64,000 nucleotides of DNA from Rhodobiaceae bacterium (GTDB taxonomy: Bacteria > Pseudomonadota > Alphaproteobacteria > Rhizobiales > Tepidamorphaceae): assembly GCA_020441995.1 (NCBI GenBank), contig JAGRLC010000080.1, positions 1 to 64,000 of the forward strand, given 5' to 3'. The position numbers were made by a program, and so were the translations under genes. Below are positions 42,135 to 51,296 of this stretch, in pieces (position 1 is the stretch's first letter; each line of letters opens with the position of its first letter). The notes under the pieces were generated by a model. It did not search any database, was not told the DNA's origin, and worked only from the letters and a program-made list of their open reading frames with translations.

Positions 42135-42614
42135 CTAACCGGTCTGGCTGTGCTCCAGCGGCAGCATCGTCGTGTTCTTGATCTCCTCCATCGATAGCAG
42201 CGAGGTGACGTTGAACAGCTTCACCTCCTTGATCAGCGACTGATAGAAGACATCGTAGGCCTTCGCATTGGCGACGCGGACCTTGAGCAGGTAGTCGATG
42301 TCGCCGGCAAGGCGATGCGCCTCCAGCACTTCGGGACGTTCGCGGATTACGCTTAAGAAACGGTCCTGCCAGGTCTTGTCGTGCTCGGATGTGCGGATCA
42401 GCACGAAGAAGCAGGATTCCAGCCCGAGCTTGTCGGGATCGAGAACGGCGTTTTGCCGGAGAATGGTGCCGTTTTCGCGCAACTTGCGGATACGGTTCCA
42501 TGTGGCGGTCTTGGAAGCGCCGACTTTTTTGGCGATTTCATCCAGCGAGCGGCTTGAATCCACCTGCAGCTCCGAAAGGATGTTCCGGTCAATTGCATCC
42601 AGCGCGAATGCCAT
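42135..42614 (-). CDS. Lrp/AsnC-family transcriptional regulator
   Basis: A 159-residue regulator. The N-terminal helix-turn-helix is LDAIDRNILSELQVDSSRSL then DEIAKKVGASKTATWNRIRKL, and the C-terminal RAM ligand domain is GDIDYLLKVRVANAKAYD and IKNTTMLPLE. It is divergent from the sulfate-reduction operon with 107 bases between starts, and an inverted repeat lies between them, so it may control that operon or itself. The effector is unknown. Confidence 0.88.
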   Translation of the reverse strand: MAFALDAIDRNILSELQVDSSRSLDEIAKKVGASKTATWNRIRKLRENGTILRQNAVLDPDKLGLESCFFVLIRTSEHDKTWQDRFLSVIRERPEVLEAHRLAGDIDYLLKVRVANAKAYDVFYQSLIKEVKLFNVTSLLSMEEIKNTTMLPLEHSQTG

Positions 42615-42652
42615 TTCGCGTCTCTCCCATTTTCGGAACGAATGATCTAAAT

Positions 42653-42681
42653 ATAAGATACTTTCAGAACAATATCCTTAT
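42653..42681. promoter_or_regulatory. Dyad between the Lrp gene and the cys operon
   Basis: ATAAGATA (42653-42660) and TATCCTTAT (42673-42681) are near-perfect inverted arms in an AT-rich stretch between the divergent starts. The layout fits an Lrp-type operator, but no regulator has been shown. Confidence 0.35.
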
Positions 42682-42721
42682 TTTTTGCCAAGTCTAGTCT
42701 ATAAACGGGATAAAGTTCTAT

Positions 42722-43573
42722 ATGTTCCATCACGCAATCAACGCGGTGGAACGCATGCCCGATCGTCCGACACTCCTAAAAGCCAGCTCCGGCGACGCCG
42801 CTGTCCCCAAGAGGGGGCGGGTGGTGCTTGTTGGTACCGGTCCCGGCGATCCCGATCTGCTGACGGTGAAGGCGGCGCGCCTCATCGCCGCCGCCGATGT
42901 CGTTCTGCACGATAGGCTGGTGCCGCAGGACATTCTCGACCTCGCCGGCAGAAACGCGCTCGTCATCGAAACCGGCAAGAAGGGTTTCGGTCCGTCGATC
43001 GCACAAGGCGACATCAACGATCTGATGGTCGGACATGCGTTTGCTGGCGCCAATGTCGTGCGGCTCAAGTCCGGCGACCCGGGCATCTTCGGGCGGCTGG
43101 ATGAGGAACTTGAAGCGCTCGATGCTGCCGGGATCGATTGGGACGTGGTGCCGGGCGTGACCTCTGCCAGCGCGTCGGCTGCGGCGATCGGTCAATCGCT
43201 GACGAAGCGTGGCCGCAATTCATCCTTCCGTATCCTGACCGGGCACGACATCGACGGTTTCGCCGAACACGATTGGCGCGCGCTTGCCAAACCCGGCGCG
43301 ACGGCTGCCGTCTATATGGGCGTTAAGGCTTCCGCCTTCCTGCGCGGGCGCATGATGATGCACGGCGCCCATGCCGGCCTTCCGGTCACCGTGGTCGAGA
43401 ACGCTTCGCGCGCGAGCCAGAAAATCGTTTCTTCAACGCTCGCCGATTTCCCGGAAGCATTGAAGCGCGCCGGTATCAGGGGCCCGGCGGTTCTGCTGTT
43501 CGGCCTTGCGCCGCGCGCTGCCGTTGCTGCCGTCACCGACATTCAAACGCAAGACTTGCGGGAGGCGCTGTAA
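42722..43573 (+). CDS. cobA: Uroporphyrinogen-III C-methyltransferase (siroheme branch)
   Basis: A 283-residue SAM-dependent methylase that makes precorrin-2 for siroheme. Motifs are VVLVGTGPGDPDLLTVKAAR, DVVLHDRLV, VVRLKSGDPGIFGR, VVPGVTSASASAAAIG and LTGHD, typical of SUMT. The N-terminal dehydrogenase/ferrochelatase half of CysG is absent, so the later siroheme steps need another protein. ATG 42722 is used; ATG 42755 is an alternative and neither has a clear ribosome-binding site. The TAA overlaps the next ATG by one base. In this place the gene is often called cysG. Confidence 0.85.
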   Translation: MFHHAINAVERMPDRPTLLKASSGDAAVPKRGRVVLVGTGPGDPDLLTVKAARLIAAADVVLHDRLVPQDILDLAGRNALVIETGKKGFGPSIAQGDINDLMVGHAFAGANVVRLKSGDPGIFGRLDEELEALDAAGIDWDVVPGVTSASASAAAIGQSLTKRGRNSSFRILTGHDIDGFAEHDWRALAKPGATAAVYMGVKASAFLRGRMMMHGAHAGLPVTVVENASRASQKIVSSTLADFPEALKRAGIRGPAVLLFGLAPRAAVAAVTDIQTQDLREAL

Positions 43574-43872
43574 TGGCCCGCGTATTCGTTCCCAAGATTG
43601 CCACAGGCAACGACCTGCTCGAAGGCGATGTCGTTTACTTCACCGCTGACGGCGCCTGGTCGCGGCTGCACGGCGAAGCTCGTGTCGCGCAGACACAGGA
43701 AGAGGCCGACGCGTTGCTGGCGGCCGCAAATGCTTTTCCGCATCAGGTGGTTGGCGTCTATCTCGCCGATGTCGCGGTGGGTGAGGACGGCGCGCCGCAG
43801 CCGGTGCATTTCCGCGAGGCGTTCCGTACGCGCGGACCGTCAAATTACTTTCATGGAAAGCAGGCTGTGTGA
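43573..43872 (+). CDS. DUF2849 protein of the sulfite-reductase operon
   Basis: A 99-residue protein: MARVFVPKIATGNDLLEGDV, VVYFTADGAWSRLHGEARVA, and a C-terminus RTRGPSNYFHGK. This is the DUF2849 family, which is found between the SUMT and sulfite reductase genes in many alphaproteobacteria. Its role is unknown; an assembly or accessory role for the sulfite reductase is a guess from context. It overlaps the previous stop by one base and ends 4 bases before cysI. Confidence 0.85.
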   Translation: MARVFVPKIATGNDLLEGDVVYFTADGAWSRLHGEARVAQTQEEADALLAAANAFPHQVVGVYLADVAVGEDGAPQPVHFREAFRTRGPSNYFHGKQAV

Positions 43873-43876
43873 TCCC

Positions 43877-45547
43877 ATGTACAGCTACAACGAATTCGAC
43901 GAATCATACGTTCGCGGCCGCGTCGCGACATTCCGCGAGCAGGTCAGCCGGCGCATCGACGGCAGCCTGACCGAGGACGAGTTCAAGCCTCTGCGGCTGA
44001 TGAACGGCCTGTACCTGCAACTGCATGCCTACATGCTGCGCGTCGCCGTCCCCTACGGCACGCTCAACAGTACGCAGATGCGCCAGCTCGCCCATATCGC
44101 GGAGCGCTGGGACAAGGGTTACGGCCATTTCACCACGCGGCAGAACATCCAGTTCAACTGGCCCAAGCTGCGCGATGTGCCGGACATGCTCGATGCGCTC
44201 GCCGATGTCGGCATGCATGCGATTCAGACCAGCGGCAATTGCATCCGTAACGTCACCGCCGATCATTTCGCGGGCGCAGCCGACGACGAGATCGAGGACC
44301 CGCGTCCGACGGCGGAGTTGCTGCGCCAGTGGTCGACCGACCATCCGGAGTTCACCTACCTGCCGCGCAAGTTCAAGATCGCGATCACCGGAAGCCCGAA
44401 TGACCGTGCCGTCACCAGGGCGCATGACATCGGCCTGCGCATGGTGCGCAACGAGGCCGGTGAGCCGGGCTACGAGGTCATCGTCGGTGGCGGGCTCGGG
44501 CGCACGCCGATGGTTGGACACGTGGTGCGGGAGTTCCTGCCCAAGGCCGACCTGCTGCCTTATCTGGAAGCGATCCTCAGCGTCTACAATCTCAACGGGC
44601 GCCGCGACAACAAGTACAAGGCGCGCATCAAGATCCTCATGCACGAAACCGGTGCGGAAGCGCTGACGGCGCAGATCGAGGAGGCCTTCGAGACGATCCG
44701 TGCCGAATTCACCGGCCCCGACGCCGATCTGCTGAAGGAGATCGAGGCGGCTTTTGCGCCCCCGGATTTCGACAACGCCCGTTCGGTCGCCTTCGAGGAG
44801 GCGGTTGCCGCCGATCCGCTGCTGCGTTCCTTCGTCGAGACCAATGTCGCCGGCCACAAGAACCCGGCCTACGGCATCGTAACCGTGTCGCTGAAGCCCA
44901 TCGGCGGAACGCCGGGCGATGCCACGGCGCAGCAGATGCGCGTGCTGGCCGATCTGGCGGAACGCTACGGCCACGATGAACTGCGCGTTAGCCATGAGCA
45001 GAACATCATCCTGCCGCACGTGCGCCGCGCCGACATCGCAGCCGTTCATGCCGAACTGAGGAAGGCCGGTCTCGCCACCGCGAATATCGGCCTCATCAGC
45101 GACATCATCGCCTGCCCGGGCATGGACTATTGCGCGCTGGCGACGGCCCGCTCGATCCCGGTTGCGCAGGAGATCGCGCAACGTTTCGACGAGCTGAAGC
45201 TGGAGCATGAAGTCGGTCCGCTGAAGATCAAGATTTCCGGTTGCATCAATGCCTGCGGTCACCATCACGTCGGCCATATCGGCATTCTCGGTCTTGATCG
45301 TGCCGGCGTTGAGAACTATCAGATCACGCTAGGCGGCGACGGTACCGAGACGGCGACCATAGGCGAACGCGCCGGACCCGGCTTTTCGGCAGACGAGATC
45401 GTTCCTGCGGTCGAGCGTCTGGTCGGGGCCTATCTCGATTTGCGCGAGGGTCCGGACGAAACTTTTCTTGAGGCTTACAGGCGGGTCGGTCTCGCACCGT
45501 TCCGTGAAGCTCTCTACCCCCAGGAGACGCAGAGCCATGCGGCCTGA
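43877..45547 (+). CDS. cysI: Sulfite reductase (nitrite/sulfite reductase hemoprotein)
   Basis: A 556-residue siroheme/4Fe-4S enzyme reducing sulfite to sulfide. Two ferredoxin-like halves and siroheme-binding arginine/lysine segments (HFTTRQNIQFNWPKL, RKFKIAITGSPND) are visible. The cluster cysteines are C-P-G-M-D-Y-C and C-I-N-A-C (ISGCINACGHHH). Neighbours cobA, cysH and fpr indicate sulfite rather than nitrite as substrate. ATG 43877 is chosen as the family-typical MYSYNEFDE start. The end overlaps cysH by 11 bases. Confidence 0.9.
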   Translation: MYSYNEFDESYVRGRVATFREQVSRRIDGSLTEDEFKPLRLMNGLYLQLHAYMLRVAVPYGTLNSTQMRQLAHIAERWDKGYGHFTTRQNIQFNWPKLRDVPDMLDALADVGMHAIQTSGNCIRNVTADHFAGAADDEIEDPRPTAELLRQWSTDHPEFTYLPRKFKIAITGSPNDRAVTRAHDIGLRMVRNEAGEPGYEVIVGGGLGRTPMVGHVVREFLPKADLLPYLEAILSVYNLNGRRDNKYKARIKILMHETGAEALTAQIEEAFETIRAEFTGPDADLLKEIEAAFAPPDFDNARSVAFEEAVAADPLLRSFVETNVAGHKNPAYGIVTVSLKPIGGTPGDATAQQMRVLADLAERYGHDELRVSHEQNIILPHVRRADIAAVHAELRKAGLATANIGLISDIIACPGMDYCALATARSIPVAQEIAQRFDELKLEHEVGPLKIKISGCINACGHHHVGHIGILGLDRAGVENYQITLGGDGTETATIGERAGPGFSADEIVPAVERLVGAYLDLREGPDETFLEAYRRVGLAPFREALYPQETQSHAA

Positions 45548-46265
45548 ACCAACCGAAGAAACGCTGTCGCAGAGCAATCTCGACGCGCAGGAAGAATCCG
45601 CACTCCGGCTTCTGGAAAAGGCGCTGGTCAAGGGTGAGTTCGGGCGCGCTGCGCTCGTCAGTTCCTTCGGGGCGGATTCAGCGGTGCTGCTGCACATGAT
45701 CTCGCGCGTGAAGCGTGATGCGCCGGTGCTGTTCGTCGATACGCGCATGTTGTTTCAGGAGACGCTGGAGTATCAGCTCGAGCTGACCGAAAAGTTCGGC
45801 CTGACCGACGTGCGCCGGATCACGCCGGATGCGGAACAGGTACGCCGCAACGATGTTTTCGGGCGGCTGCATATCAACGATCCCGACAGCTGCTGCGCGC
45901 TGCGCAAGACCGCGCCGCTCGATGCCGCGCTCGAGGATTTCGATGCCTGGATCACGGGGCGCAAGCGCCATCAGGCGGATACACGCGCCGATCTGAAGCT
46001 GATTGAGCAGGCCGATGGCCGTATCAAGTTGAATCCACTCGTCTTCTGGGAGCGCCCAGAAATTGCCGGATATTTCGAGAAGCATGATTTGCCGCGCCAC
46101 CCGCTGGTGCACAAGGGCTTCCGGTCCATCGGCTGCGGCCCGTGCACCTCGCCGGTGGCGGACGGTGAAGACGAGCGCGCCGGGCGCTGGCGTGGCCGTG
46201 ACAAGACCGAATGCGGCATACATTTCGAAAACGGCAAGCTGGTACGCACCACCGTCGCGGCGTGA
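45537..46265 (+). CDS. cysH: Adenylyl-sulfate reductase, 4Fe-4S type
   Basis: A 242-residue thioredoxin-dependent reductase that forms sulfite from adenylyl sulfate. LVSSFGADSAVLLHMISR is the PP-loop-like substrate site. The cysteine pairs CC (DSCCALRKTAPL) and GCGPC, together with ECGIHF carrying the catalytic Cys, mark the iron-sulfur APS-reductase subtype; classical PAPS reductases lack the CC and CxxC pairs. ATG 45537 is preceded by CAGGAG and overlaps cysI by 11 bases. An upstream in-frame codon at 45468 would lie deep inside cysI. Confidence 0.9.
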   Translation: MRPEPTEETLSQSNLDAQEESALRLLEKALVKGEFGRAALVSSFGADSAVLLHMISRVKRDAPVLFVDTRMLFQETLEYQLELTEKFGLTDVRRITPDAEQVRRNDVFGRLHINDPDSCCALRKTAPLDAALEDFDAWITGRKRHQADTRADLKLIEQADGRIKLNPLVFWERPEIAGYFEKHDLPRHPLVHKGFRSIGCGPCTSPVADGEDERAGRWRGRDKTECGIHFENGKLVRTTVAA

Positions 46266-46291
46266 GCTTCGACAACGGGAGGCACTATTCA

Positions 46292-46741
46292 ATGACCACC
46301 ATCGTGCGCAATGGCGCATTCCATGCCGACGACCTCATCGAGGACTACGGATTCCGCTGGGTGGAGTTCGAGGCACTGTTGGACGGGGAAACGACGGCCG
46401 ACGATGAGATTGGCGTGCGTTTGCCCAATGCTGTCGATCCCTCTGTTGCGATCGATCATTTGTTGGGCGTCGATGCGGTTTCGATTCCCTTCCCCTCTTT
46501 TGCCGACGGACGCGGCTTCGGTCTCGCCCGCTGGCTGCGGCGGCTCGGATACGAAGGGCGGTTGCGGGCAACAGGGCACCTGATCGCTGATCAGTACGCT
46601 TTCGCGCTGCGTTGCGGCTTCGACGAGATCGAGATCAGCGACGATCTCGCCGCCCGTCAGGACGAAAGCCAGTGGCGGGCGCAGGTGCCGCTCGGTCCCG
46701 TGCGGCAAAGCTATCAGGACCGGCTGCGCAGATCCGCCTGA
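46292..46741 (+). CDS. DUF934 protein of the sulfate-assimilation operon
   Basis: A 149-residue protein of family DUF934: FEALLDGETTADDEIGVRLPN, VSIPFPSFADGRGFGLARWL, RLGYEGRLRATGHLIADQ and DRLRRSA. The family travels with cysH/cysI in proteobacteria, sometimes called an oxidoreductase without proof; no cofactor motif is visible. ATG 46292 has CGGGAGGC upstream. It sits between cysH and the ferredoxin reductase gene, so an accessory role in electron supply is only an inference. Confidence 0.85.
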   Translation: MTTIVRNGAFHADDLIEDYGFRWVEFEALLDGETTADDEIGVRLPNAVDPSVAIDHLLGVDAVSIPFPSFADGRGFGLARWLRRLGYEGRLRATGHLIADQYAFALRCGFDEIEISDDLAARQDESQWRAQVPLGPVRQSYQDRLRRSA

Positions 46742-46775
46742 CGCCGAAGGCCCACGCACCCTATTAGGTGTCAAG

Positions 46776-47591
46776 ATGAACATACACAGCGCGGCTGCCG
46801 TGCCAGCCGAAACCATGCCCGATGCCCAGACGGTGACCCAGGTGCATCACTGGACGGACGGCCTGTTTTCGTTCCGGGTGACGCGGCCGCGCTCGTTGCG
46901 CTTCCGTTCGGGGGAGTTCGTCATGATCGGGCTGCCCGGCGACAACGGCAAGCCCGTCCAGCGTGCCTATTCGATCGCTTCGCCGTCATGGGACGATGAG
47001 CTGGAGTTCTATTCCATCAAGGTTCCGGAGGGGGCGCTGACCTCGCGTTTGCAGCACATCCAGACGGGCGACCAGATCATCGTGCGGCCCAAGCCGGTCG
47101 GCACGCTGGTGCTCGACGCGCTTCTTCCCGGCAAACGCCTGTGGATGCTCGCGACCGGAACGGGCATCGCGCCCTTCGCTTCCCTGTTGCGCGATCCCGA
47201 AACCTGGGAGCGCTACGAGGAAGTGGTGCTGATGCATTGCTGCCGGACCAATGCGGAACTCGCCTATGGCCAGACGCTGGTCGATGCGCTTCCCGACGAT
47301 CCGCTGATCGGCGAGCAGATTGCCGGACGCCTCTACTATCATCCCTCGGCAACCCGTGAGAAAAACCGGTTCACCGGGCGCATCAGCGACAACCTGACGA
47401 GCGGCCGGGTCTATGAGGATCTGGGGCTTGCGCGGATCGACCCGGAACACGACCGGGCGATGCTCTGCGGTTCGATGGATTTCAACCGCGATGTCAAGGC
47501 GATCCTCGAAGGGCTGGAGCTGAACGAGGGCGCCAATTCCCAGCCGCGCGAATTCGTGCTGGAGAAAGCGTTCGTGGGCGAGGGCGTCTAA
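46776..47591 (+). CDS. fpr: Ferredoxin-NADP+ reductase
   Basis: A 271-residue FAD enzyme passing electrons between NADPH and ferredoxin or flavodoxin. FAD motif RAYSIASPSW, NADP-binding GTGIAPFASLLRD and MHCCRTNAELAY, and the C-terminal REFVLEKAFV match the bacterial Fpr type. As the last gene of the sulfate-assimilation operon it probably supplies electrons for the ferredoxin-linked sulfite reductase. A gap of 126 bases follows. Confidence 0.9.
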   Translation: MNIHSAAAVPAETMPDAQTVTQVHHWTDGLFSFRVTRPRSLRFRSGEFVMIGLPGDNGKPVQRAYSIASPSWDDELEFYSIKVPEGALTSRLQHIQTGDQIIVRPKPVGTLVLDALLPGKRLWMLATGTGIAPFASLLRDPETWERYEEVVLMHCCRTNAELAYGQTLVDALPDDPLIGEQIAGRLYYHPSATREKNRFTGRISDNLTSGRVYEDLGLARIDPEHDRAMLCGSMDFNRDVKAILEGLELNEGANSQPREFVLEKAFVGEGV

Positions 47592-47717
47592 ACCCGCCCG
47601 CCTGCTCCTTCGCATGACCGCTATCCGCTGATCGCACTGGAACATTTCCCGGCAGCGGCGTATGTGCGTGTTTTGAGGTGCATTATACGCCGATCAATCA
47701 CGCGAGGACGCAATAAT

Positions 47718-48977
47718 ATGCTGGGACGCGATCCGTCCATTATCAAGGAAGTGCGGGCGCGCTTTGCCCATGTCGAAACTTGCCCTTTTGCCGGCGAACG
47801 GGTCTTTTTCGAGAATGCCGGAGGCGCGCTGACACTGAATTCGGTGGTGGAGACATCGGCGAAGTTTGCCGCGATCCCCGATAATCAGGGACGCGACAAC
47901 GAGGCATCCAAGGCGCTCGACGCGATCATCGCCAAGGCGCGCGAGGATGCGAAAACCTTCCTCAACGCAAAGGGCGGCCAGATCATCCTTGGCGAGAGCG
48001 GCACGGAGATGATGGCCCGCGTCATCTCTGCCGCCATTATGGCAGCGCCCGAAGGCGGTCAGGTGCTCGGCAGCACAATGGAGCATCCCGCCAGCAGTTC
48101 GCCCGCGCAGAAGTGGGCGAAGATCACCGGCAAGACCTATGCCGCCGCCGTCCACGACAATGCGGCAGGCATGGTGACCGCAGATGCCTACAGCGCGAAG
48201 GTCACACCCGACACGCGTGTGGCGACGATCCTTCACGGCTCGCCGGTCAGCGGCATGGGCATGGATATTGCGGCGATCTCGGCCGCGATCCGCGAGGTTG
48301 CGCCGGACTGCTACATCGTTGTCGACGGCATCCAGCATGCCGCGCACGGGCATGTCGATGTCGATGCCTATGGCATCGATGGCTATGTCGTATCGCCCTA
48401 CAAGATGTTCTCGCGCCATGGCTACGGGCTGGCCTGGGTGTCGGAGCGGCTGGGCAAGCACCCGCTCAACAATCTCATTGGCGGACCGGAAGACCGCTGG
48501 GAGTTGGGAACGCGCGATACCGGCGCTTACGCGACCTTCTCAGACGTCATCGATTACTTCGTGTGGCTTGGGGAACGCGTTGGTGGTTCTGGAGACAAAC
48601 GCGCGCTGATCGATGCGGCGGCCAAAGCCATTCATGCCCATGAGAAGGACCTGACCGACGCGATCATCAATGGCGTCGGCAACCAGCCTGGCCTGAAGGA
48701 CATGCCGAAAGTGTCGATCCTGGCGGGCGAGGACAATCCGGCGCGTGAAGGGCTCGTCTCGCTCACCGTCAATGACATGGACTCAGCCGAGGTGGTGTCG
48801 GCCTTGCGTGAGCGCGGTATCCGGGTCCATGCGCGCAAGGCGGATCATTATTCCGGCCCCGTGCTGCGGCCGCTCGGACTGGACTCCTGCGTGCGGGTTT
48901 CGCTGTGCCACTACAACACGGAAGCGGAAGTGGCGGCTTTCCTTGCGGCGATGCGCGAGATTGCAACGCAAGCTTGA
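47718..48977 (+). CDS. Class V aminotransferase/cysteine-desulfurase-like protein
   Basis: A 419-residue PLP enzyme of the class V (NifS/CsdA-like) group. The Schiff-base lysine is in VVSPYKMFSRHGYG; the phosphate and pyridine contacts are GESGTEMMARVI, EHPASSSPAQKW and VVDGIQHAAHG. The N-terminus ERVFFENAGGALTLNSVVE is typical. The active cysteine of true desulfurases is not obvious (the usual SGCHK/RSGHH loop is not recognisable), so another carbon-sulfur or amine reaction is possible. It follows the cys operon by 126 bases and may or may not be functionally tied to it. Confidence 0.75.
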   Translation: MLGRDPSIIKEVRARFAHVETCPFAGERVFFENAGGALTLNSVVETSAKFAAIPDNQGRDNEASKALDAIIAKAREDAKTFLNAKGGQIILGESGTEMMARVISAAIMAAPEGGQVLGSTMEHPASSSPAQKWAKITGKTYAAAVHDNAAGMVTADAYSAKVTPDTRVATILHGSPVSGMGMDIAAISAAIREVAPDCYIVVDGIQHAAHGHVDVDAYGIDGYVVSPYKMFSRHGYGLAWVSERLGKHPLNNLIGGPEDRWELGTRDTGAYATFSDVIDYFVWLGERVGGSGDKRALIDAAAKAIHAHEKDLTDAIINGVGNQPGLKDMPKVSILAGEDNPAREGLVSLTVNDMDSAEVVSALRERGIRVHARKADHYSGPVLRPLGLDSCVRVSLCHYNTEAEVAAFLAAMREIATQA

Positions 48978-49024
48978 TCGGCAGGCATATCGACACCCCG
49001 CGTTCCGCGCCCTAACCTTCATGT

Positions 49025-49840
49025 ATGTTGATGCGGACAGCCCTGATTGCTGGGGTGCTGGGCTTGGGGATTTTGTCGTCTCCGGCCATGGCCGAGGACA
49101 TCCCCGTCGATCTCGAACTTGTGCTGGCCGTCGATGTCTCGCGTTCGATGACGAAGCGCGAGCAGGAAATCCAGCGGCGCGGCTACGCCGAGGCGCTTGT
49201 TAGCGAGGAAGTCATCTCCGCCATCCGCTCAGGCGGCTATGGCAGTATTGCGCTTACCTATGTCGAATGGGCCGGCGCGCTGCTCCAGAACATCGTTGTT
49301 CCCTGGACCCGGATTTCCAGCCGCGAGGACGCGCAAGCCTTTGTCCAGGAGCTGTCGGTCAATATCCCTTACTCTCTGCGCCGAACCTCCATATCGGGCG
49401 CAATCGACTATTCGGCGTCGCTGTTCGAGCGTAACGGTTTTGCCGGCTTGCGCCGGGTGATCGATATTTCCGGCGACGGGCCCAACAACGATGGCGGCCA
49501 TGTGGCGCGTGCCCGCGACAATGCCGTTATTCGAGGTGTCATCATCAACGGTTTGCCCCTGATGACGCGCGAAGGCATGGGCATGCAATGGCAGCTTGAC
49601 GATCTCGATGTCTATTACAGGGAATGTGTGATCGGCGGCACGGGCTCTTTCGTCATTCCCGTGCTGGACTGGGAGGATTTTCCCAAGGCGGTGCGCCGTA
49701 AGCTTGTGCTGGAAATTTCAGGCATTACGACCCTGCCGGATAAGGCGAAGCCGGGCGTGCGGCCGATCCCCGTAGCTGGCGGATACGATTGTCTTGTAGG
49801 CGAGAAGATCTGGCGCGACTTGTTCGACGACCGGTTCTAG
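49025..49840 (+). CDS. DUF1194 exported vWA-like protein
   Basis: A 271-residue protein with signal peptide (MRTALIAGVLGLGILSSPAMA) and a von Willebrand A-like DUF1194 domain. The metal-site motif is VLAVDVSRSMTKREQEIQRR and the second strand region RRVIDISGDGPNNDGG. The family is mostly alphaproteobacterial and lacks a known function; adhesion or complex assembly in the periplasm is a guess from the fold. The ATG at 49025 or 49031 starts the signal peptide. Confidence 0.85.
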   Translation: MLMRTALIAGVLGLGILSSPAMAEDIPVDLELVLAVDVSRSMTKREQEIQRRGYAEALVSEEVISAIRSGGYGSIALTYVEWAGALLQNIVVPWTRISSREDAQAFVQELSVNIPYSLRRTSISGAIDYSASLFERNGFAGLRRVIDISGDGPNNDGGHVARARDNAVIRGVIINGLPLMTREGMGMQWQLDDLDVYYRECVIGGTGSFVIPVLDWEDFPKAVRRKLVLEISGITTLPDKAKPGVRPIPVAGGYDCLVGEKIWRDLFDDRF

Positions 49841-50004
49841 CGCGGCAACCGGGTTGTCCGGCCTGACCGCGCCAGTCGGATTACGTTCCCGTCCGGTTGC
49901 GCGTCATCGGATGCGCGGGGTCTTGCCCGCCGCGCCATGTCCTGGCGGCAAAGTGCGACGAACCGCTTGCAAGTTGCGGTGGAAGCCGTAAAAACTTCGA
50001 AACC

Positions 50005-51219
50005 ATGTGGTTTCTGACTTTCTTTCTGCGCAAGGCGATCAAGAAGGGCCGTCTGGTCATCATCGACCATGATGGAACCCGCCATGAATTCGGTTCCGGT
50101 GAAGACGGGCCGCATGTGACGCTGCACTTCACCGACAGCAGAATCGCCTTCGACATAGCCCGCAACCCCGATCTCGCCGTCGGCGAGGGGTACATGGACG
50201 GGCGCATCGAGTTCGAGGACGGCTCGACCATCCGCGACCTCTTGATGCTTTATGCGGCGAACAAGAAACCGGGCGCCAAGCCGCATGGCTGGTACAACCG
50301 GATGATCTACAATACGCGGTTGCTACTGCGGCCGCTGCATCAGGCAAACCCGCTCGGGCTGGCGGCGAAAAACACGCGCCACCACTATGACATTTCCGGC
50401 GACTTCTACCGGATGTGGCTCGACGAGGAGATGAACTACACCTGCGCCTACTTTCGCGATCCGTCCAACTCGCTGGAGCAGGCGCAGCGCGACAAGCTCG
50501 ACCATGTCGCAGCCAAGCTGCAGTTGAAGCCCGGCATGACCATCGTCGATCTCGGCTGCGGCTGGGGCGCGGCCGCGATCCATTTCGCGAGGAATTACGG
50601 CTGCGACGTCACCGGCATCAATGTCTCGCCGGAGCAGCTTGCCTTCGCCCGCAACCGCGTGAAGGAACTGGGCCTTGAAGACAAGGTGCGCTTCGTCGAG
50701 TGCGATTACCGCGAGGCGGAAGGCCAGTACGACCGCGTTGTTTCCATCGGCCTGATGGAGCATGTCGGCTCGAAGCATTTCCACCAGTTCTTCGGGCAGT
50801 GTTCGAAGCTTATGAAGCAGGACGGGGCCGGGCTGGTGCACGCCATCGGACGCATGGCCCCGCCCGGTGCGACGGGACCTTTCATCCGCAAATACATCTT
50901 TCCCGGCGGCTCCGCGCCTTCGATGTCGGAAGTGTTCCGCGCCACCGAATTCGCGAAGCTCTGGGTGCTCGATTGCGAGATCCTTCGCATGCACTACGCC
51001 TGGACACTGCGGCACTGGCACGAGCGTTTCATGGCGCGGCGCGACGAGGCCGTCGAGATGTTCGATGAGCGTTTCGCGCGGATGTGGGAGTTCTATCTTG
51101 TCGGCGCCGAGTCATGGTTCGAGCATGGTCCCAACATGATCTACCAGTGCGTTATTTCGCACGAGCGCGACGCGCTGCCGATGACCCGTGACTACATGTA
51201 TGAAAACGGCGCTGACTGA
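50005..51219 (+). CDS. Cyclopropane-fatty-acyl-phospholipid synthase-like methyltransferase
   Basis: A 404-residue SAM-dependent enzyme of the CFA synthase family, which adds a methylene bridge to unsaturated lipid chains. The SAM site is IVDLGCGWGAAAIHFARNYG; family motifs are HHYDISGDFYRMWLDEEMNYTCAYF (in parts), ISPEQLAFA-like NVSPEQLAFARNRV, GLMEHVG, YIFPGG and the C-terminal CVISHERDALPMTRDYM. The N-terminal lipid-binding domain is present. ATG 50005 is used; the next upstream in-frame codon is at 49897 and no ribosome-binding site is strong. Close relatives also include other lipid methyltransferases. Confidence 0.85.
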   Translation: MWFLTFFLRKAIKKGRLVIIDHDGTRHEFGSGEDGPHVTLHFTDSRIAFDIARNPDLAVGEGYMDGRIEFEDGSTIRDLLMLYAANKKPGAKPHGWYNRMIYNTRLLLRPLHQANPLGLAAKNTRHHYDISGDFYRMWLDEEMNYTCAYFRDPSNSLEQAQRDKLDHVAAKLQLKPGMTIVDLGCGWGAAAIHFARNYGCDVTGINVSPEQLAFARNRVKELGLEDKVRFVECDYREAEGQYDRVVSIGLMEHVGSKHFHQFFGQCSKLMKQDGAGLVHAIGRMAPPGATGPFIRKYIFPGGSAPSMSEVFRATEFAKLWVLDCEILRMHYAWTLRHWHERFMARRDEAVEMFDERFARMWEFYLVGAESWFEHGPNMIYQCVISHERDALPMTRDYMYENGAD

Positions 51220-51296
51220 CCCGCACCGTACATGATCCAGCCGCTCGAAAATGGACAAAAAAGCGGCGAGGCGTCCGGCCCAAACATTATTTTTCT

